Below are positions 38,203-46,999 of a DNA stretch of 64,000 nucleotides, piece after piece. Every line of letters starts with the position of its first letter. Within the stretch, counting starts at the first letter, position 1. This stretch comes from Arsukibacterium sp. UBA3155 (GTDB lineage: Bacteria; Pseudomonadota; Gammaproteobacteria; Enterobacterales; Alteromonadaceae): the NCBI GenBank assembly GCA_002364615.1, contig DEYP01000027.1, positions 36,868 to 100,867 of the forward strand. The letters run 5' to 3'. Below the pieces are notes generated by a model that had not been told where the DNA came from, searched no databases, and saw nothing but the letters and a program-made list of their open reading frames with translations. Both the position numbers and the translations under genes were made by a program.

Positions 38203-38470
38203 CGTGTCCGAACCTTGCTATTGCATCACTGTTAAATTGCTTCTTAAGTTCAGCTTTGCTTTTTTGGATCAGCTGACCATCGGCGCCTACTGTAAATAAC
38301 TCATCTGACTTAAGCACTGTCGCCTGATATGCCAGCACCAGTTGCAGTGTTTGAGCCTTCTGCTGTTCACTTAACACATTACCATCTGCCCAGCGCCCTG
38401 TGGCAACGGCATCTGCCAGTTTTTGATAGGTGTCAGGCGCCATTGCGCCAACCAGTGCTTTAAAATCCAT
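38192..38470 (-). CDS. yeaC: YeaC family protein (DUF1315)
   Basis: A 92-aa conserved protein of unknown function. The order MDFKALVGAMAPDTYQKLAD, a central GRWADGNVLSEQQK and a C-terminal QKSKAELKKQF matches E. coli YeaC across its length. It overlaps the start of the DUF349 gene by 11 nt, and its own start is just 4 nt from the zinc-ribbon gene's stop, so it sits in a small operon: zinc-ribbon protein, YeaC, DUF349 protein. Confidence 0.88.
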   Translation of the reverse strand: MDFKALVGAMAPDTYQKLADAVATGRWADGNVLSEQQKAQTLQLVLAYQATVLKSDELFTVGADGQLIQKSKAELKKQFNSDAIARFGHDDI

Positions 38471-38474
38471 AGCC

Positions 38475-38798
38475 TTATTTTCGCTTTAATAAAATAATAC
38501 GGGCCCGGGAGACGACGTACCAGCAGAATCCAATGCCGATAGCCGCGTTAGATACATACTGGTTATAGTTATGATTAACGGGCTGCCACCAATACAAAAT
38601 ACCAAAACCAGCTAAAAACAATACCATCGCCAGCATTGACTGGTTCATCAGTGATTGCATTTTCCGGTTTTTTCTATCCCGTTCAATCGCTGCCAGTTTC
38701 TCTGGCGTGTTGCTGGTAAGATCGCCACCACATTTACTGCAACTGGCGGCTTTATCAGAAATACGTTGCCCGCAGAACGGGCAGGAAATAATGGCCAT
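38475..38798 (-). CDS. Zinc-ribbon membrane protein
   Basis: A 107-aa protein. The N-terminal double-CXXC zinc ribbon is CPFCGQ at 6-11 and CSKCGG at 20-25. A basic linker (RDRKNRKMQ) is followed by two hydrophobic segments near 55-70 (MLAMVLFLAGFGILYWW) and 83-99 (AAIGIGFCWYVVSRARI). The architecture is common in bacteria with no agreed function. It is the first gene of a tight set with yeaC and the DUF349 gene. Confidence 0.85.
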   Translation of the reverse strand: MAIISCPFCGQRISDKAASCSKCGGDLTSNTPEKLAAIERDRKNRKMQSLMNQSMLAMVLFLAGFGILYWWQPVNHNYNQYVSNAAIGIGFCWYVVSRARIILLKRK

Positions 38799-38827
38799 AA
38801 TACTTTACTAACCTTATCGCTGCTGTC

Positions 38828-39955
38828 TTAACGAAGTTTGTCCACTACCTGTAAAATGGCGCTTAAACTGTCCTGCCCCAGCTTCATGGAGCGAATATCA
38901 GACCAGCCAAAAGCCTCATCGGGTAAATTGGCATTGTCTTTAAACGGCATTTCTACCGTGTACGCCAGACATTTAAACTGTTCAGCTACCCAAGCGGTGG
39001 CAACGGTTAAATTAGCCTGACCCGGCGCATCTTTATCATAACCATACTTGACCTGAAATTCCGGAGTTACCGTCAATAATGCGGCTTTGAAGTCTTGCTC
39101 CAACTGCTGCATATGGTCATTGTACGAAGGGACCCCTTCGGCACCGGCAACAAAGTTGTAGGGTAAGTTTTCATCGCCATGAATGTCGAGAAACATATCC
39201 AGGCCGGTTTCCAGCATTTTCTGGCGAACCAGATAGACTTCCGGGCTGTGGTCCAGCGTCGGGTTTTGCCATTCACGGTTCAGGTTGGCGCCAGCAGCAT
39301 TGGTGCGCAAATTACCGCGCACACTGCCATCGGGGTTCATATTAGGTACAATGTAGAAAACCGCTTTGGCCAGCAAGCTGCGCGCCACACCATCATCTTC
39401 ATCCAGTAAGCGGTCGAGCAGACCTTCAATAAACCACTCGGCCATAGTTTCACCCGGATGCTGGCGAGCCGTGATCCAGATTTTCTTTTTGGTGTCATCC
39501 GGCTCGCCAACTACCAGTAAGCTCATATCACGACCATCTAGCGTTTCGCCCAAATCAACCAGCTGACAGTTGTAGTCGTTTTGTGCCTGATGCAGTAAAT
39601 CCTGATGCCGCTCGTAGCTGTATGGCGCAAAGTAGGCGAAATAAACCGATTCTGCTTCAGGGTAATGATTAATGGTTAGCGCTTTGCCATCATATTCCGT
39701 TTCTACCCGGAACCAGGTTTGGCGATCGTACGAGGCAACCGCCTGATAATCTTGCCAGCCATCAGGATAAGCCGAGCCCGCTGCATTAGTAAGGGTTATT
39801 TTGTGCAGCTGTGGATGCGGACTGTTTAACCGAAAATGAAACCATTGGTAAAAATCAGAATTGTTGTCTTTACGAATAGCCAATTGAATGTCAGCCGGAT
39901 CATCGGCTTTAATTATCTCGATGTTTCCACTGTCAAAGTTGCTGGTGATTTTCAT
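38828..39955 (-). CDS. M14 zinc carboxypeptidase, cytosolic carboxypeptidase type
   Basis: A 375-aa metallocarboxypeptidase of the bacterial CCP-like M14 branch. An N-terminal beta domain of about 120 residues is followed by the catalytic domain. The zinc ligands are in RQHPGETMAEW (HXXE, near residue 168) and DIHGDENLPY (near 259), with NMNPDGSVRGN and NLNREWQNP binding substrate and the catalytic Glu in YTVEMPFKDN near 339. There is no signal peptide, so it acts in the cytoplasm. Eukaryotic CCPs trim C-terminal glutamates; the bacterial substrate is unknown. Confidence 0.92.
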   Translation of the reverse strand: MKITSNFDSGNIEIIKADDPADIQLAIRKDNNSDFYQWFHFRLNSPHPQLHKITLTNAAGSAYPDGWQDYQAVASYDRQTWFRVETEYDGKALTINHYPEAESVYFAYFAPYSYERHQDLLHQAQNDYNCQLVDLGETLDGRDMSLLVVGEPDDTKKKIWITARQHPGETMAEWFIEGLLDRLLDEDDGVARSLLAKAVFYIVPNMNPDGSVRGNLRTNAAGANLNREWQNPTLDHSPEVYLVRQKMLETGLDMFLDIHGDENLPYNFVAGAEGVPSYNDHMQQLEQDFKAALLTVTPEFQVKYGYDKDAPGQANLTVATAWVAEQFKCLAYTVEMPFKDNANLPDEAFGWSDIRSMKLGQDSLSAILQVVDKLR

Positions 39956-40037
39956 ATTTCAATTCCTGTTTTACTGTCAATTTCTGGTGTACAAAGGGGC
40001 AAAGCCTAACATAGCCAATATTGGCTGAACATGGTTC

Positions 40038-40283
40038 TCAGGGCTCGTCCCGCAGAAAAATGATGTTACTAAAACCCATTTTGGTAAAGGCTTGCTGCCG
40101 GAAATTCTTTATAGCGGCTTTATCCTTCGCCGTTTTTGCTACCTGTTGCTCCATAGCAAGAAAGCTGCTTAAATCGATACCCTCTGCTGCCGCTACCGCC
40201 TCGTATAAATCAACAAAACGATCGTAACTAAAGGCAATAACCTTGCTGGTACCTTTAAAGGTATATTGTACTTGTCTTGCCAC
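40038..40283 (-). CDS. DUF2960 family small protein
   Basis: An 81-aa conserved protein known from Vibrio and Alteromonadales, of unknown function. VQYTFKGTSKVIAFSYDRF, EAVAAAEGIDLSSFLAMEQQ and KMGFSNIIFLRD are the conserved blocks. The start is GTG at 40281-40283, directly after the stop of the EamA gene, with GGGAGG 4 nt upstream. It is the last gene of an acyltransferase / EamA / DUF2960 operon. Confidence 0.85.
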   Translation of the reverse strand: MARQVQYTFKGTSKVIAFSYDRFVDLYEAVAAAEGIDLSSFLAMEQQVAKTAKDKAAIKNFRQQAFTKMGFSNIIFLRDEP

Positions 40284-41135
40284 TTAACCTCCCTGCCTGG
40301 CAGGCCTGCGGCACAACCAGATTGAAAAACCGATCATAGCGCAGCCAATGCTTAAGCGCACTAAATCTGTATCGCGCTGCCAAATGATAACATTAACCAG
40401 TAGCCCGGCCGGAATAAGCGCATTGTTCATCACTGCCAGCATACCGCTCGATACCTGCGTCGCACCTTTATTCCAGCCATAATAACCAAGACCAGAAGCG
40501 ATCAGTCCCAGCCACAACAGCACCGCCCAGTGCACAGTCGTGGTTGGATACTCAGCACTCCCTAGTAGCAACCAGGCAGGTAGTGCTACCAAGACGGCGC
40601 CGGCATAAAACCAGCCAAACAACTGATGCTGTTTAATACCCGGGTGGCGGGCCATCAACCTTTTATAGCCGACCTGGCCTAAAGCAAAACAGATATTAGC
40701 ACCCTGCACTACCGCAAAGCCGGTCCAGTAATGTGCACTTACCGATTGATAGCGCATTAACGCTGCGGCCAACACGGCAATGAGCGCCGCTACAAAAAAT
40801 TGTGGATTAAAGCGTCTGGCAAGCACGTCGTGTAACAAGGTAATGTACAACGGGGTAAAAATAGTAAAAACCAATACCTCTGCCACGGTTAACAGCAAAA
40901 ATGACTGATAGTAAAACAGATACATCACACCCAGTTGCACCGCACCAAACGCCATAACCGGCCATACCAGGCGGGCAGCAAAACGATGTCTAAGTAACAA
41001 AGGGCTGAATAACAGCAGCGCCAGGGTTATCCGGGTTAACACGGCAAAATACGGGTCTACCTGCCCGGCCAGATACACGCCAATCAGGCTGAACGAAAAA
41101 GCCCACAGCACGGTGACACTGAGTAAATAAGCCAT
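40284..41135 (-). CDS. EamA (DMT) family transporter
   Basis: A 283-aa inner-membrane protein with ten predicted helices in two EamA halves (first half about 1-130, second about 140-275). It is an exporter or permease of small metabolites by family; the substrate cannot be read from the sequence. The start overlaps the stop of the acyltransferase gene by one base (TAATG), and the next gene follows without a gap, so all three are translated together. Confidence 0.9.
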   Translation of the reverse strand: MAYLLSVTVLWAFSFSLIGVYLAGQVDPYFAVLTRITLALLLFSPLLLRHRFAARLVWPVMAFGAVQLGVMYLFYYQSFLLLTVAEVLVFTIFTPLYITLLHDVLARRFNPQFFVAALIAVLAAALMRYQSVSAHYWTGFAVVQGANICFALGQVGYKRLMARHPGIKQHQLFGWFYAGAVLVALPAWLLLGSAEYPTTTVHWAVLLWLGLIASGLGYYGWNKGATQVSSGMLAVMNNALIPAGLLVNVIIWQRDTDLVRLSIGCAMIGFSIWLCRRPARQGG

Positions 41136-42238
41136 TATTGCTGCTGTTTAACCACAGGGGTGGCATACAATTTGGTCATCAGTTCCTGCGCTCCTGGCGG
41201 CACACTTTGCAATCGTTGTTGCCATTGCTCAATGGCTTGCTCGGTGGCGTCTGGCTTAGCATTACCTGCAGCCAGGGCATTGATCGGGTAACAGCGATAA
41301 CGTTGCCAAATCTGCTGGTCAATCTCGGCGGCAGCAGCATCCGGATCATCTGGCAAAGCGCGCACAGGGTTAGCAAACGCGACATGCACTTTGCCTTTGT
41401 AACCCACTATGCCTTTAATAATGGCATCAATATCTTCAAATTCCGTTTTCTGATAGTTACCTTGGGTCTTTTTCTGCCAAAGTTCATTTATTTTATCGGT
41501 GTCGCAAGGATCGTACTCATAGGAGATACATACCGGCACGATATTCAGGCTTTGCAGATACTCACTGAAACTCAGGCCCTGTTTTTTTCCCTGCATGTAA
41601 AACATTTTTAAGATGGTCGGATCGGTCTGATCATTTCCGTCTTTGGCCCTTCCTTCACGTTGGGCAATCCAGACCGAATGCTGCTCGTCCAGAGAGTGTT
41701 TTATATATGCAGAGAGCTGGGTCAGGTTTTTCAGCATTTCGCGCGGCCCTTTCGCGCCGCGTTTCACAATAAAGCTTTTATTTAACTTCATTAATTCTGT
41801 GGCGCAAGCTTTGCGCAATAAATTGTCGCCTATAGCGATGCGCACCGTGGCAAAACCCTGTTGGTGCAAACACCAGTTTACCAGCGCCGGATCCATGGCG
41901 ATGTCACGATGGTTTGATAAAAATAAGTATGGCTGCTTTGGGTCTAAATTTTCAAGACCGGAATAAGTGACTTTATCGGTCGTACTGGCAATCATTCGGT
42001 CCATAAAGCCGGCAACCTGCAATTGCACTGCCCTCACCGACTTTAATCTGGCCCAGCGCCGCTTTAACCAAAGTCGCACCAGCGGCGACAGTAACCAGCC
42101 AAAAGGTCCGGACAACCGCGGAAAACGATAATGCAGGATAGCCTGAATAAACTCACGGTCAGCAATTAAGCGCGCGATAGCCGGAGCGACTTCGTTATCA
42201 TGATATGGCCGGATGTCGGCAAAAGGATCCTGCTCCAC
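41135..42238 (-). CDS. PlsC-like glycerophospholipid acyltransferase
   Basis: A 367-aa acyltransferase. The catalytic motif LSNHRDIAMDPALVN (HX4D, near residue 115) and the second block VKRGAKGPREML, then IAQREGRAKDGNDQTDP, are those of the 1-acyl-glycerol-3-phosphate acyltransferase superfamily. It is longer than PlsC (about 245 aa) and closer to the large inner-membrane-associated acyltransferases of unknown acceptor. The start appears to be GTG at 42236-42238. It is the first gene of the three-gene operon. Confidence 0.85.
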   Translation of the reverse strand: MEQDPFADIRPYHDNEVAPAIARLIADREFIQAILHYRFPRLSGPFGWLLSPLVRLWLKRRWARLKSVRAVQLQVAGFMDRMIASTTDKVTYSGLENLDPKQPYLFLSNHRDIAMDPALVNWCLHQQGFATVRIAIGDNLLRKACATELMKLNKSFIVKRGAKGPREMLKNLTQLSAYIKHSLDEQHSVWIAQREGRAKDGNDQTDPTILKMFYMQGKKQGLSFSEYLQSLNIVPVCISYEYDPCDTDKINELWQKKTQGNYQKTEFEDIDAIIKGIVGYKGKVHVAFANPVRALPDDPDAAAAEIDQQIWQRYRCYPINALAAGNAKPDATEQAIEQWQQRLQSVPPGAQELMTKLYATPVVKQQQ

Positions 42239-42354
42239 TAGTACTCAGTTCGGTTAGTTAAAACAGCGGCCTATTTTACTGAGTTAGCAAAATTTCACCA
42301 GTACAGAACGCATTTTTCTCATATAAGTGCGAACTCAGCAGTTCAATAACCAGA

Positions 42355-43227
42355 TTAGGCCCACATAACGCAAATGGCCGCCAGCACAATAAACACCAGT
42401 CCCAGATGGTCATTTCGCACCAGCTTCTCTTTCAAAACAAAAGTTGAAATAAGTAGCATAAATACTACTTCAACCTGGCCGAGTGTCTTTACTAATGCAA
42501 CCGATTCCAGACTCATCGCGGTAAACCAGCCAACCGAACCGATACAGCTACAGAAACTGACCAGCAACGTCAGTTTAGGTCGTTGCCATAATGCCAGCAA
42601 TGTATTCCGGTCTTTCAGACTTAACCACGTTATAAGCAGAAAGGTTTGCAATACGATAACCAGCAGTAACACCCAGGCAGCACCATGCAAAAAAGGCAAG
42701 CCCAGCACCAGGCTGGCTTGCCTTACCCAAAGCGACGTTAATGCAAAGGCCAGACCGCTGCCAAGCCCTAGCAACATCACCGGCCAGGACAACCGGCGCA
42801 AACTGGCGCCACTTAATAAAAATACCGCAAAGCCCCCGAGCGAAACGCCTAACCAGGCTAATGGCGTTAGTGCTTCGCTAAAAAACATGACACCAAGCAC
42901 CGCTGCCAGCACCGCCTCACTTTTGGCCAGGCCGGCGCCAATAGCATAGTTGCGCAGCATAAACAGCTTAACCATTAACGAGGTTGCCGGGATCTGGGCC
43001 AGCGCCGCACCAATAATATAGCCCGCAAAGTTACCGTTAACTTGTGGAAATGGTGCCGGTTGCCACTGGTAAAGTACCCATAAATACATCGCAGCCAATG
43101 GTGAGGCCCAGATAAAGCGCGCCAGAGTTACCCCCGCCACTTTTACTTCTTTGCTTAGTTGCTTTTGAAATGCATTGCGCCAAGCCTGCATAAACGCAGC
43201 CAGCAAAGTAAAGGGGATCCACAGCAC
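42355..43227 (-). CDS. EamA (DMT) family transporter
   Basis: A 290-aa inner-membrane protein with about ten helices in two homologous halves. It is distinct from the EamA proteins at 40284 and 46034. SLESVALVKTLGQVEVVFML near the C-terminus is the usual end of the second EamA half. The start is GTG at 43225-43227 and has no strong ribosome site, so the exact start is less certain. The substrate is unknown. It is transcribed alone. Confidence 0.87.
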   Translation of the reverse strand: MLWIPFTLLAAFMQAWRNAFQKQLSKEVKVAGVTLARFIWASPLAAMYLWVLYQWQPAPFPQVNGNFAGYIIGAALAQIPATSLMVKLFMLRNYAIGAGLAKSEAVLAAVLGVMFFSEALTPLAWLGVSLGGFAVFLLSGASLRRLSWPVMLLGLGSGLAFALTSLWVRQASLVLGLPFLHGAAWVLLLVIVLQTFLLITWLSLKDRNTLLALWQRPKLTLLVSFCSCIGSVGWFTAMSLESVALVKTLGQVEVVFMLLISTFVLKEKLVRNDHLGLVFIVLAAICVMWA

Positions 43228-43409
43228 AGTTGCAACCTAAAGACGTAAAGATGGCTATACTAGCAAGCAAGTGGCAGTTTTAATAGCCGCGCTTGGTAAT
43301 AATGGTTATTGAACATACTTATGGCCGCCACTTAAAGCCGCCATTAAAAAGTCTTAACCATTCAATTTTCGACAATTGGCGAAAATTACTGCAGTTAGCG
43401 CATCGAGCA

Positions 43410-43437
43410 TTGCTTTCTGGCGGGGAATCATTATGAT
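43410..43437 (+). promoter_or_regulatory. Promoter of tRNA-Pro
   Basis: TTGCTT (43410-43415), 16 nt, TATGAT (43432-43437), followed by the GC-rich discriminator ACGCCC typical of stringently controlled stable-RNA promoters. Transcription would start about 5 nt before the tRNA. Confidence 0.65.
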
Positions 43438-43448
43438 ACGCCCTACGT

Positions 43449-43525
<77 letters not shown>

Positions 43526-43537
43526 TTAAATACCCAC

Positions 43538-43567
43538 AAAAAAACCACTAATTTTAGTGGTTTTTTT
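43538..43567 (+). terminator. Terminator after tRNA-Pro
   Basis: The arms AAAAAAACCACTA and TAGTGGTTTTTTT enclose ATTT. The symmetric A- and T-runs make it work in both directions, also serving the convergent gene at 43624. Confidence 0.9.
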
Positions 43568-43623
43568 GTTTCAGAAAGCAAGTTCAGCATATAATCCAAT
43601 CATTATTTATATGACATCAGCCT

Positions 43624-44001
43624 CTAAAGTCGTCTTAATTGTTTTGATAATCTGTCAATTTTGCTATCCAACGCGCGAATGTCGGTATCGTATTTCGCTG
43701 ATATTGCCGCTATCTCTTTTGACACGCTATCTTCCCACACAGCGCCAGCCAAATTATTATTAGCTTGGAGCTTAGACTGCCGCAATTTTGTAATTTCAAT
43801 ATCGCGCCGGCTTTGTAACCTGGCTTTTTGCCCTTTTAGTTTGGTTATTTCACTCTGCAAATCACGTTTTACCTGAGCATCCCTTTCCCTTGTCGGAGTT
43901 TCTGACGGGCGTTCAGTTAGCTGTGCGCGCTGCGGCGGGTTGTACTGGACATCAAACGGCAAAACCCAAATCAGGCTAATGAAGGCAATGATGAGTTTCA
44001 T
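43624..44001 (-). CDS. Hypothetical exported coiled-coil protein
   Basis: A 125-aa protein I do not recognise. The frame opens far upstream (44148), but AAAGGTG lies before the ATG at 43999-44001 and a signal peptide (MKLIIAFISLIWVLPFDVQ) starts there. After a Pro/Arg-rich stretch (QYNPPQRAQLTERPSETPTR), residues about 45-125 form a charged helix with heptad spacing, so a periplasmic coiled coil is likely. The upper part of the longer frame lies over the sod leader and is not coding. Confidence 0.7.
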   Translation of the reverse strand: MKLIIAFISLIWVLPFDVQYNPPQRAQLTERPSETPTRERDAQVKRDLQSEITKLKGQKARLQSRRDIEITKLRQSKLQANNNLAGAVWEDSVSKEIAAISAKYDTDIRALDSKIDRLSKQLRRL

Positions 44002-44111
44002 TAATACACCTTTAAATTCCTTTGATTGAACCAATAATAAACGATAGAACGTAAACAACCAGCAAGTCATATCCGTAACTAACCGATATTTTTTAACAGG
44101 AGTGCTCCATA

Positions 44112-44801
44112 ATGCTAAAAACCGCCACATCCCTTTTGCTTGCTGCAATAGTTAACCTGGGCTTTATCGCGACAGCTGCGGCAGATACCTTTACCCTGCC
44201 GTCCTTACCTTACGCTGCTGATGCGCTGGCACCAGTGATAGATAAAGATACCATGCAAATACACCATGGTAAGCACCATCAGGCCTATGTGAATAACCTC
44301 AATGGCCAGGTTAAAAACTTTCCTGAATTAGCAGAGTTGCCACTGGAAGCCATTATGGCGCGGATGTCACGCTATAACAACGCGGTACGGAATAACGGCG
44401 GTGGCCACTATAACCATCAGTTGTTCTGGCAGGTTATGGCCCCACCAGGCCAGGGCGGTCAGCCTTCGGCTGAACTGCAAGCCGCGATTAACCGTGACTT
44501 TGGATCGTTAGTTGCGTTGCAAGAAGCGTTTAATCAGGCGGCTGCCACCCGCTTTGGCTCTGGCTGGGCTTGGCTTATTCTCGATGAAAACAACAAGCTG
44601 GTCGTAACGTCAACACCAAACCAGGATAATCCGCTGATGGATGTGGTTGATGTGCAAGGCACCCCGATATTGGCACTGGATGTGTGGGAGCATGCGTATT
44701 ATCTGCAATACCAGAATAAGCGTGGTGACTATGCCACCGCCTGGTGGAAGCTTGTTAATTGGAATAAAGTAAACACGTTATTCAATACTGCCAGCAACTA
44801 A
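44112..44801 (+). CDS. Exported Mn/Fe superoxide dismutase
   Basis: A 229-aa superoxide dismutase of the SodA/SodB fold with a clear N-terminal signal peptide (about 1-24, ending ATAAA), so it is likely periplasmic. Metal ligands sit in HHGKHHQAYV (51-60), GGHYNHQLFW and DVWEHAYYLQY. GGHXNH and the QDNPLM segment resemble the Mn-type rather than the Fe-type enzyme; cambialistic use cannot be excluded. Most gammaproteobacteria use Cu/Zn SodC in the periplasm, so an exported SodA-fold enzyme is less usual. A good terminator follows. Confidence 0.93.
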   Translation: MLKTATSLLLAAIVNLGFIATAAADTFTLPSLPYAADALAPVIDKDTMQIHHGKHHQAYVNNLNGQVKNFPELAELPLEAIMARMSRYNNAVRNNGGGHYNHQLFWQVMAPPGQGGQPSAELQAAINRDFGSLVALQEAFNQAAATRFGSGWAWLILDENNKLVVTSTPNQDNPLMDVVDVQGTPILALDVWEHAYYLQYQNKRGDYATAWWKLVNWNKVNTLFNTASN

Positions 44802-44818
44802 ACTGTTTTTAATGCCAT

Positions 44819-44851
44819 AGCCGCGGTGCTGCGTTACACTGCGGCTTTTTT
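44819..44851 (+). terminator. Terminator after the SOD gene
   Basis: The 10-bp arms AGCCGCGGTG and CACTGCGGCT (one G-U) enclose an 8-nt loop and are followed by TTTTT. Confidence 0.85.
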
Positions 44852-44868
44852 ATAGCTGGAATACCTTT

Positions 44869-45417
44869 ATGGCACTTAAAGCGACGGTTTTTAAAGTTCA
44901 GCTGCAAATCGCAGATATGGACCGTAATTATTATCAGGATCACAGCTTAACCCTGGCCCAGCATCCATCGGAAAATGATGAGCGGATGATGGTGCGTTTA
45001 TTGGCATTTATGCTTAACGCCTCTGACAGCCTGACGTTTACCAAAGGGCTAAGTGCTGAAGAAGATCAAGCCGAGTTGTGGGATTGCGACTTAACCGGCA
45101 ACGTGAATTTGTGGATCGAGTTTGGCCAGAGCGATGAAAAATGGTTACGTAAAGCATGTGGCCGGGCGCGTCAGGTACAATTATTTTGCTATGGTGGTCG
45201 CAGTGTGCCGGTGTGGTGGAAAAATATTGAAGCTGCCTTACAGCGTTATCAAAACCTGCGGGTTATCGACATTCCTGAAGCGGCAGTAAAGGAAATGGCC
45301 GCATTAGTCAGCCGCAATATGCAGCTGCAATGCAATATCAGTGAGGGCCAGATTTGGTTATCTGATGCCACTCAGAGTGTGCTGATTGAGCCGGTAGTGC
45401 TGAAACACGGGCCATAA
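44869..45417 (+). CDS. yaeQ: YaeQ family protein
   Basis: A 182-aa conserved protein with a nuclease-like (PD-(D/E)XK-related) fold in known structures. Its role is unclear; enteric relatives have been linked to suppression of RfaH loss. FKVQLQIADMDRNYYQDHSL, HPSENDERMMVRLLAFML and WIEFGQSDEKWLRKACGRA are the conserved blocks. It lies between the SOD terminator and the convergent GST gene. Confidence 0.93.
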   Translation: MALKATVFKVQLQIADMDRNYYQDHSLTLAQHPSENDERMMVRLLAFMLNASDSLTFTKGLSAEEDQAELWDCDLTGNVNLWIEFGQSDEKWLRKACGRARQVQLFCYGGRSVPVWWKNIEAALQRYQNLRVIDIPEAAVKEMAALVSRNMQLQCNISEGQIWLSDATQSVLIEPVVLKHGP

Positions 45418-45449
45418 CCGGCCTAGCGGACCACTGACAAAAGCTGGCG

Positions 45450-46037
45450 TTATGTTAATCTTGGATCAGATTCAGTTACCATCGGCTGCTGTTGCTGCTG
45501 GTCAATGAACGCCAGTAACGCCGGATACTCATCCAGCTCCAGCAGCTCTCGAAATAAAATCCAGTCAAGCAGGCTGTACAGTGCTATTGCCGGATAGTTC
45601 CAGTTCGCGAACTCAGCATTAGCGGCCTGTTGTTCCAACACATACATAGACGTGGCAATACGTTCACGCTGCAGGTTAAAAAATAGCTTGTCGTCGTTAG
45701 TATCCAGACCGCTGCGGCTGCATTGGTATAGCATGACCAATGAGTCATTTACAGCATTGATCACCGTCAGCTGATTCTCCTGATACCAGCTTAGCGCTTC
45801 AACTTTGACCGCGGCTTTGGTTTTCGCCACCAGGTAACGAAAGATCACCCCGGAATCAAAAATAACATTGCCATCAGCTACCAGCATAGGAACACGCAAT
45901 GTAGGGTTCATAGCTGCCAGTGTTTCACGATCAGCACCTTCCAGAATATTAAGCCTGATAAACTCGCAGGGGGTATCTGCCAGAAACAGGCGGATCCGCC
46001 TGACGTAAGGTGAAGTTTGTGAACCGTATAATTTCAT
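45450..46037 (-). CDS. Glutathione S-transferase family protein
   Basis: A 195-aa protein. The N-terminal thioredoxin-like domain has SQTSPYVRRIRLFL near residue 6 (the Ser start of the active site) and the cis-Pro turn LRVPMLVADGNVIFDSGVI near 46-65. The C-terminal half is helical. The substrate is unknown. It overlaps the upstream EamA transporter gene by 4 nt, so the two are cotranscribed; a transporter plus GST pair would fit detoxification or efflux, by inference. Confidence 0.88.
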   Translation of the reverse strand: MKLYGSQTSPYVRRIRLFLADTPCEFIRLNILEGADRETLAAMNPTLRVPMLVADGNVIFDSGVIFRYLVAKTKAAVKVEALSWYQENQLTVINAVNDSLVMLYQCSRSGLDTNDDKLFFNLQRERIATSMYVLEQQAANAEFANWNYPAIALYSLLDWILFRELLELDEYPALLAFIDQQQQQPMVTESDPRLT

Positions 46038-46933
46038 TGTGATTCCTTTAACGCTGTCGCGGTTCGGACCGCATTTAAATTAAAACCGGTAACCAGCATA
46101 GTCCCGATGATAACAATACCGGCCCCTGCCAAGGTGTGCCAGCCTATCGTTTCGTTTAGAAATAAGTGGCCCCACATTACACCAAACACCGGGATCAAAA
46201 AAGTGACGGTAAGGGTGGGTGTCGCACCAATATCCTGCACCAGCCTGAAGTACAGTAAATAAGCCACACCGGTGCAAAGCACACCTAATGCCAATACCGA
46301 GAGGAGCGTATGCGTTGCTGGTTGAGTTTCAGTCAGCGGTATAAACCACAACAGCGGCAGCAACCATAAGGTAGCACCCCACATATTGCCATGGGCATTT
46401 ATAAAGGCCGGTACTGGCCTGGCCTGCCGGGTATACCAGGTAGCAATACCATAACAACAGGCGGCGCCTGCAGCCGCTGCGATAGCAGGTAATGCAGCGC
46501 TGTCTGCCACGATTGGATCGAAACCAACCAGAATAGCCACACCAGCAATCCCCAATAATAAACCTGCTACCACTTTGAACGTCATGACCTGCCTGAAAAA
46601 CAACCAGCCAATGATCGCTCCCCACAACGGCGCGGTGGCATTTAGCACGGCCAGTAAAGATGCGGTTAGTGTTTGCGCTGCATAAGCAAACAACAAAAAA
46701 GGTAAGGCGGTATTAAAAAAGCTAAGCACCATAAAGTGGCCGGCATACTGACGAATAGGCAGACTCCGTCGATAGCCTATGGCCACCAGCGCCAGAAACA
46801 GTGATGCCAGCAACACCCGGCCAAACATTAACCAGGCAGGCCCAAGTTCAGGCACGGCAAGACGCATAAACAGAAAGGATGCGCCCCAAATTGCGGCCAG
46901 ACTTAGTAAACGAATAATACTGGCAAACGCCAC
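46034..46933 (-). CDS. EamA (DMT) family transporter
   Basis: An inner-membrane permease of ten helices in two EamA halves (second half from about residue 145). The frame opens at 46981, but AGGGAG lies 7 nt before a GTG at 46931-46933 and the first helix (SIIRLLSLAAIWGASFLFMR) begins right after it, so I place the start there (299 aa). It is coupled to the GST gene by a 4-nt overlap. An 8-bp-arm palindrome about 80 bp upstream may be its operator. Confidence 0.87.
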   Translation of the reverse strand: MAFASIIRLLSLAAIWGASFLFMRLAVPELGPAWLMFGRVLLASLFLALVAIGYRRSLPIRQYAGHFMVLSFFNTALPFLLFAYAAQTLTASLLAVLNATAPLWGAIIGWLFFRQVMTFKVVAGLLLGIAGVAILVGFDPIVADSAALPAIAAAAGAACCYGIATWYTRQARPVPAFINAHGNMWGATLWLLPLLWFIPLTETQPATHTLLSVLALGVLCTGVAYLLYFRLVQDIGATPTLTVTFLIPVFGVMWGHLFLNETIGWHTLAGAGIVIIGTMLVTGFNLNAVRTATALKESQ

Positions 46934-46999
46934 AGTACAGCTCCCTGCAAAAAAACTGAGTAAATCTCTAAAAATCAGCAATTATTTAACAGCATGATA

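Noticed and set aside
44002-44148. N-terminal extension of the coiled-coil gene
   Set aside because: Signal peptide and ribosome site support the start at 44001; the extension lies over the SOD promoter and first codons.
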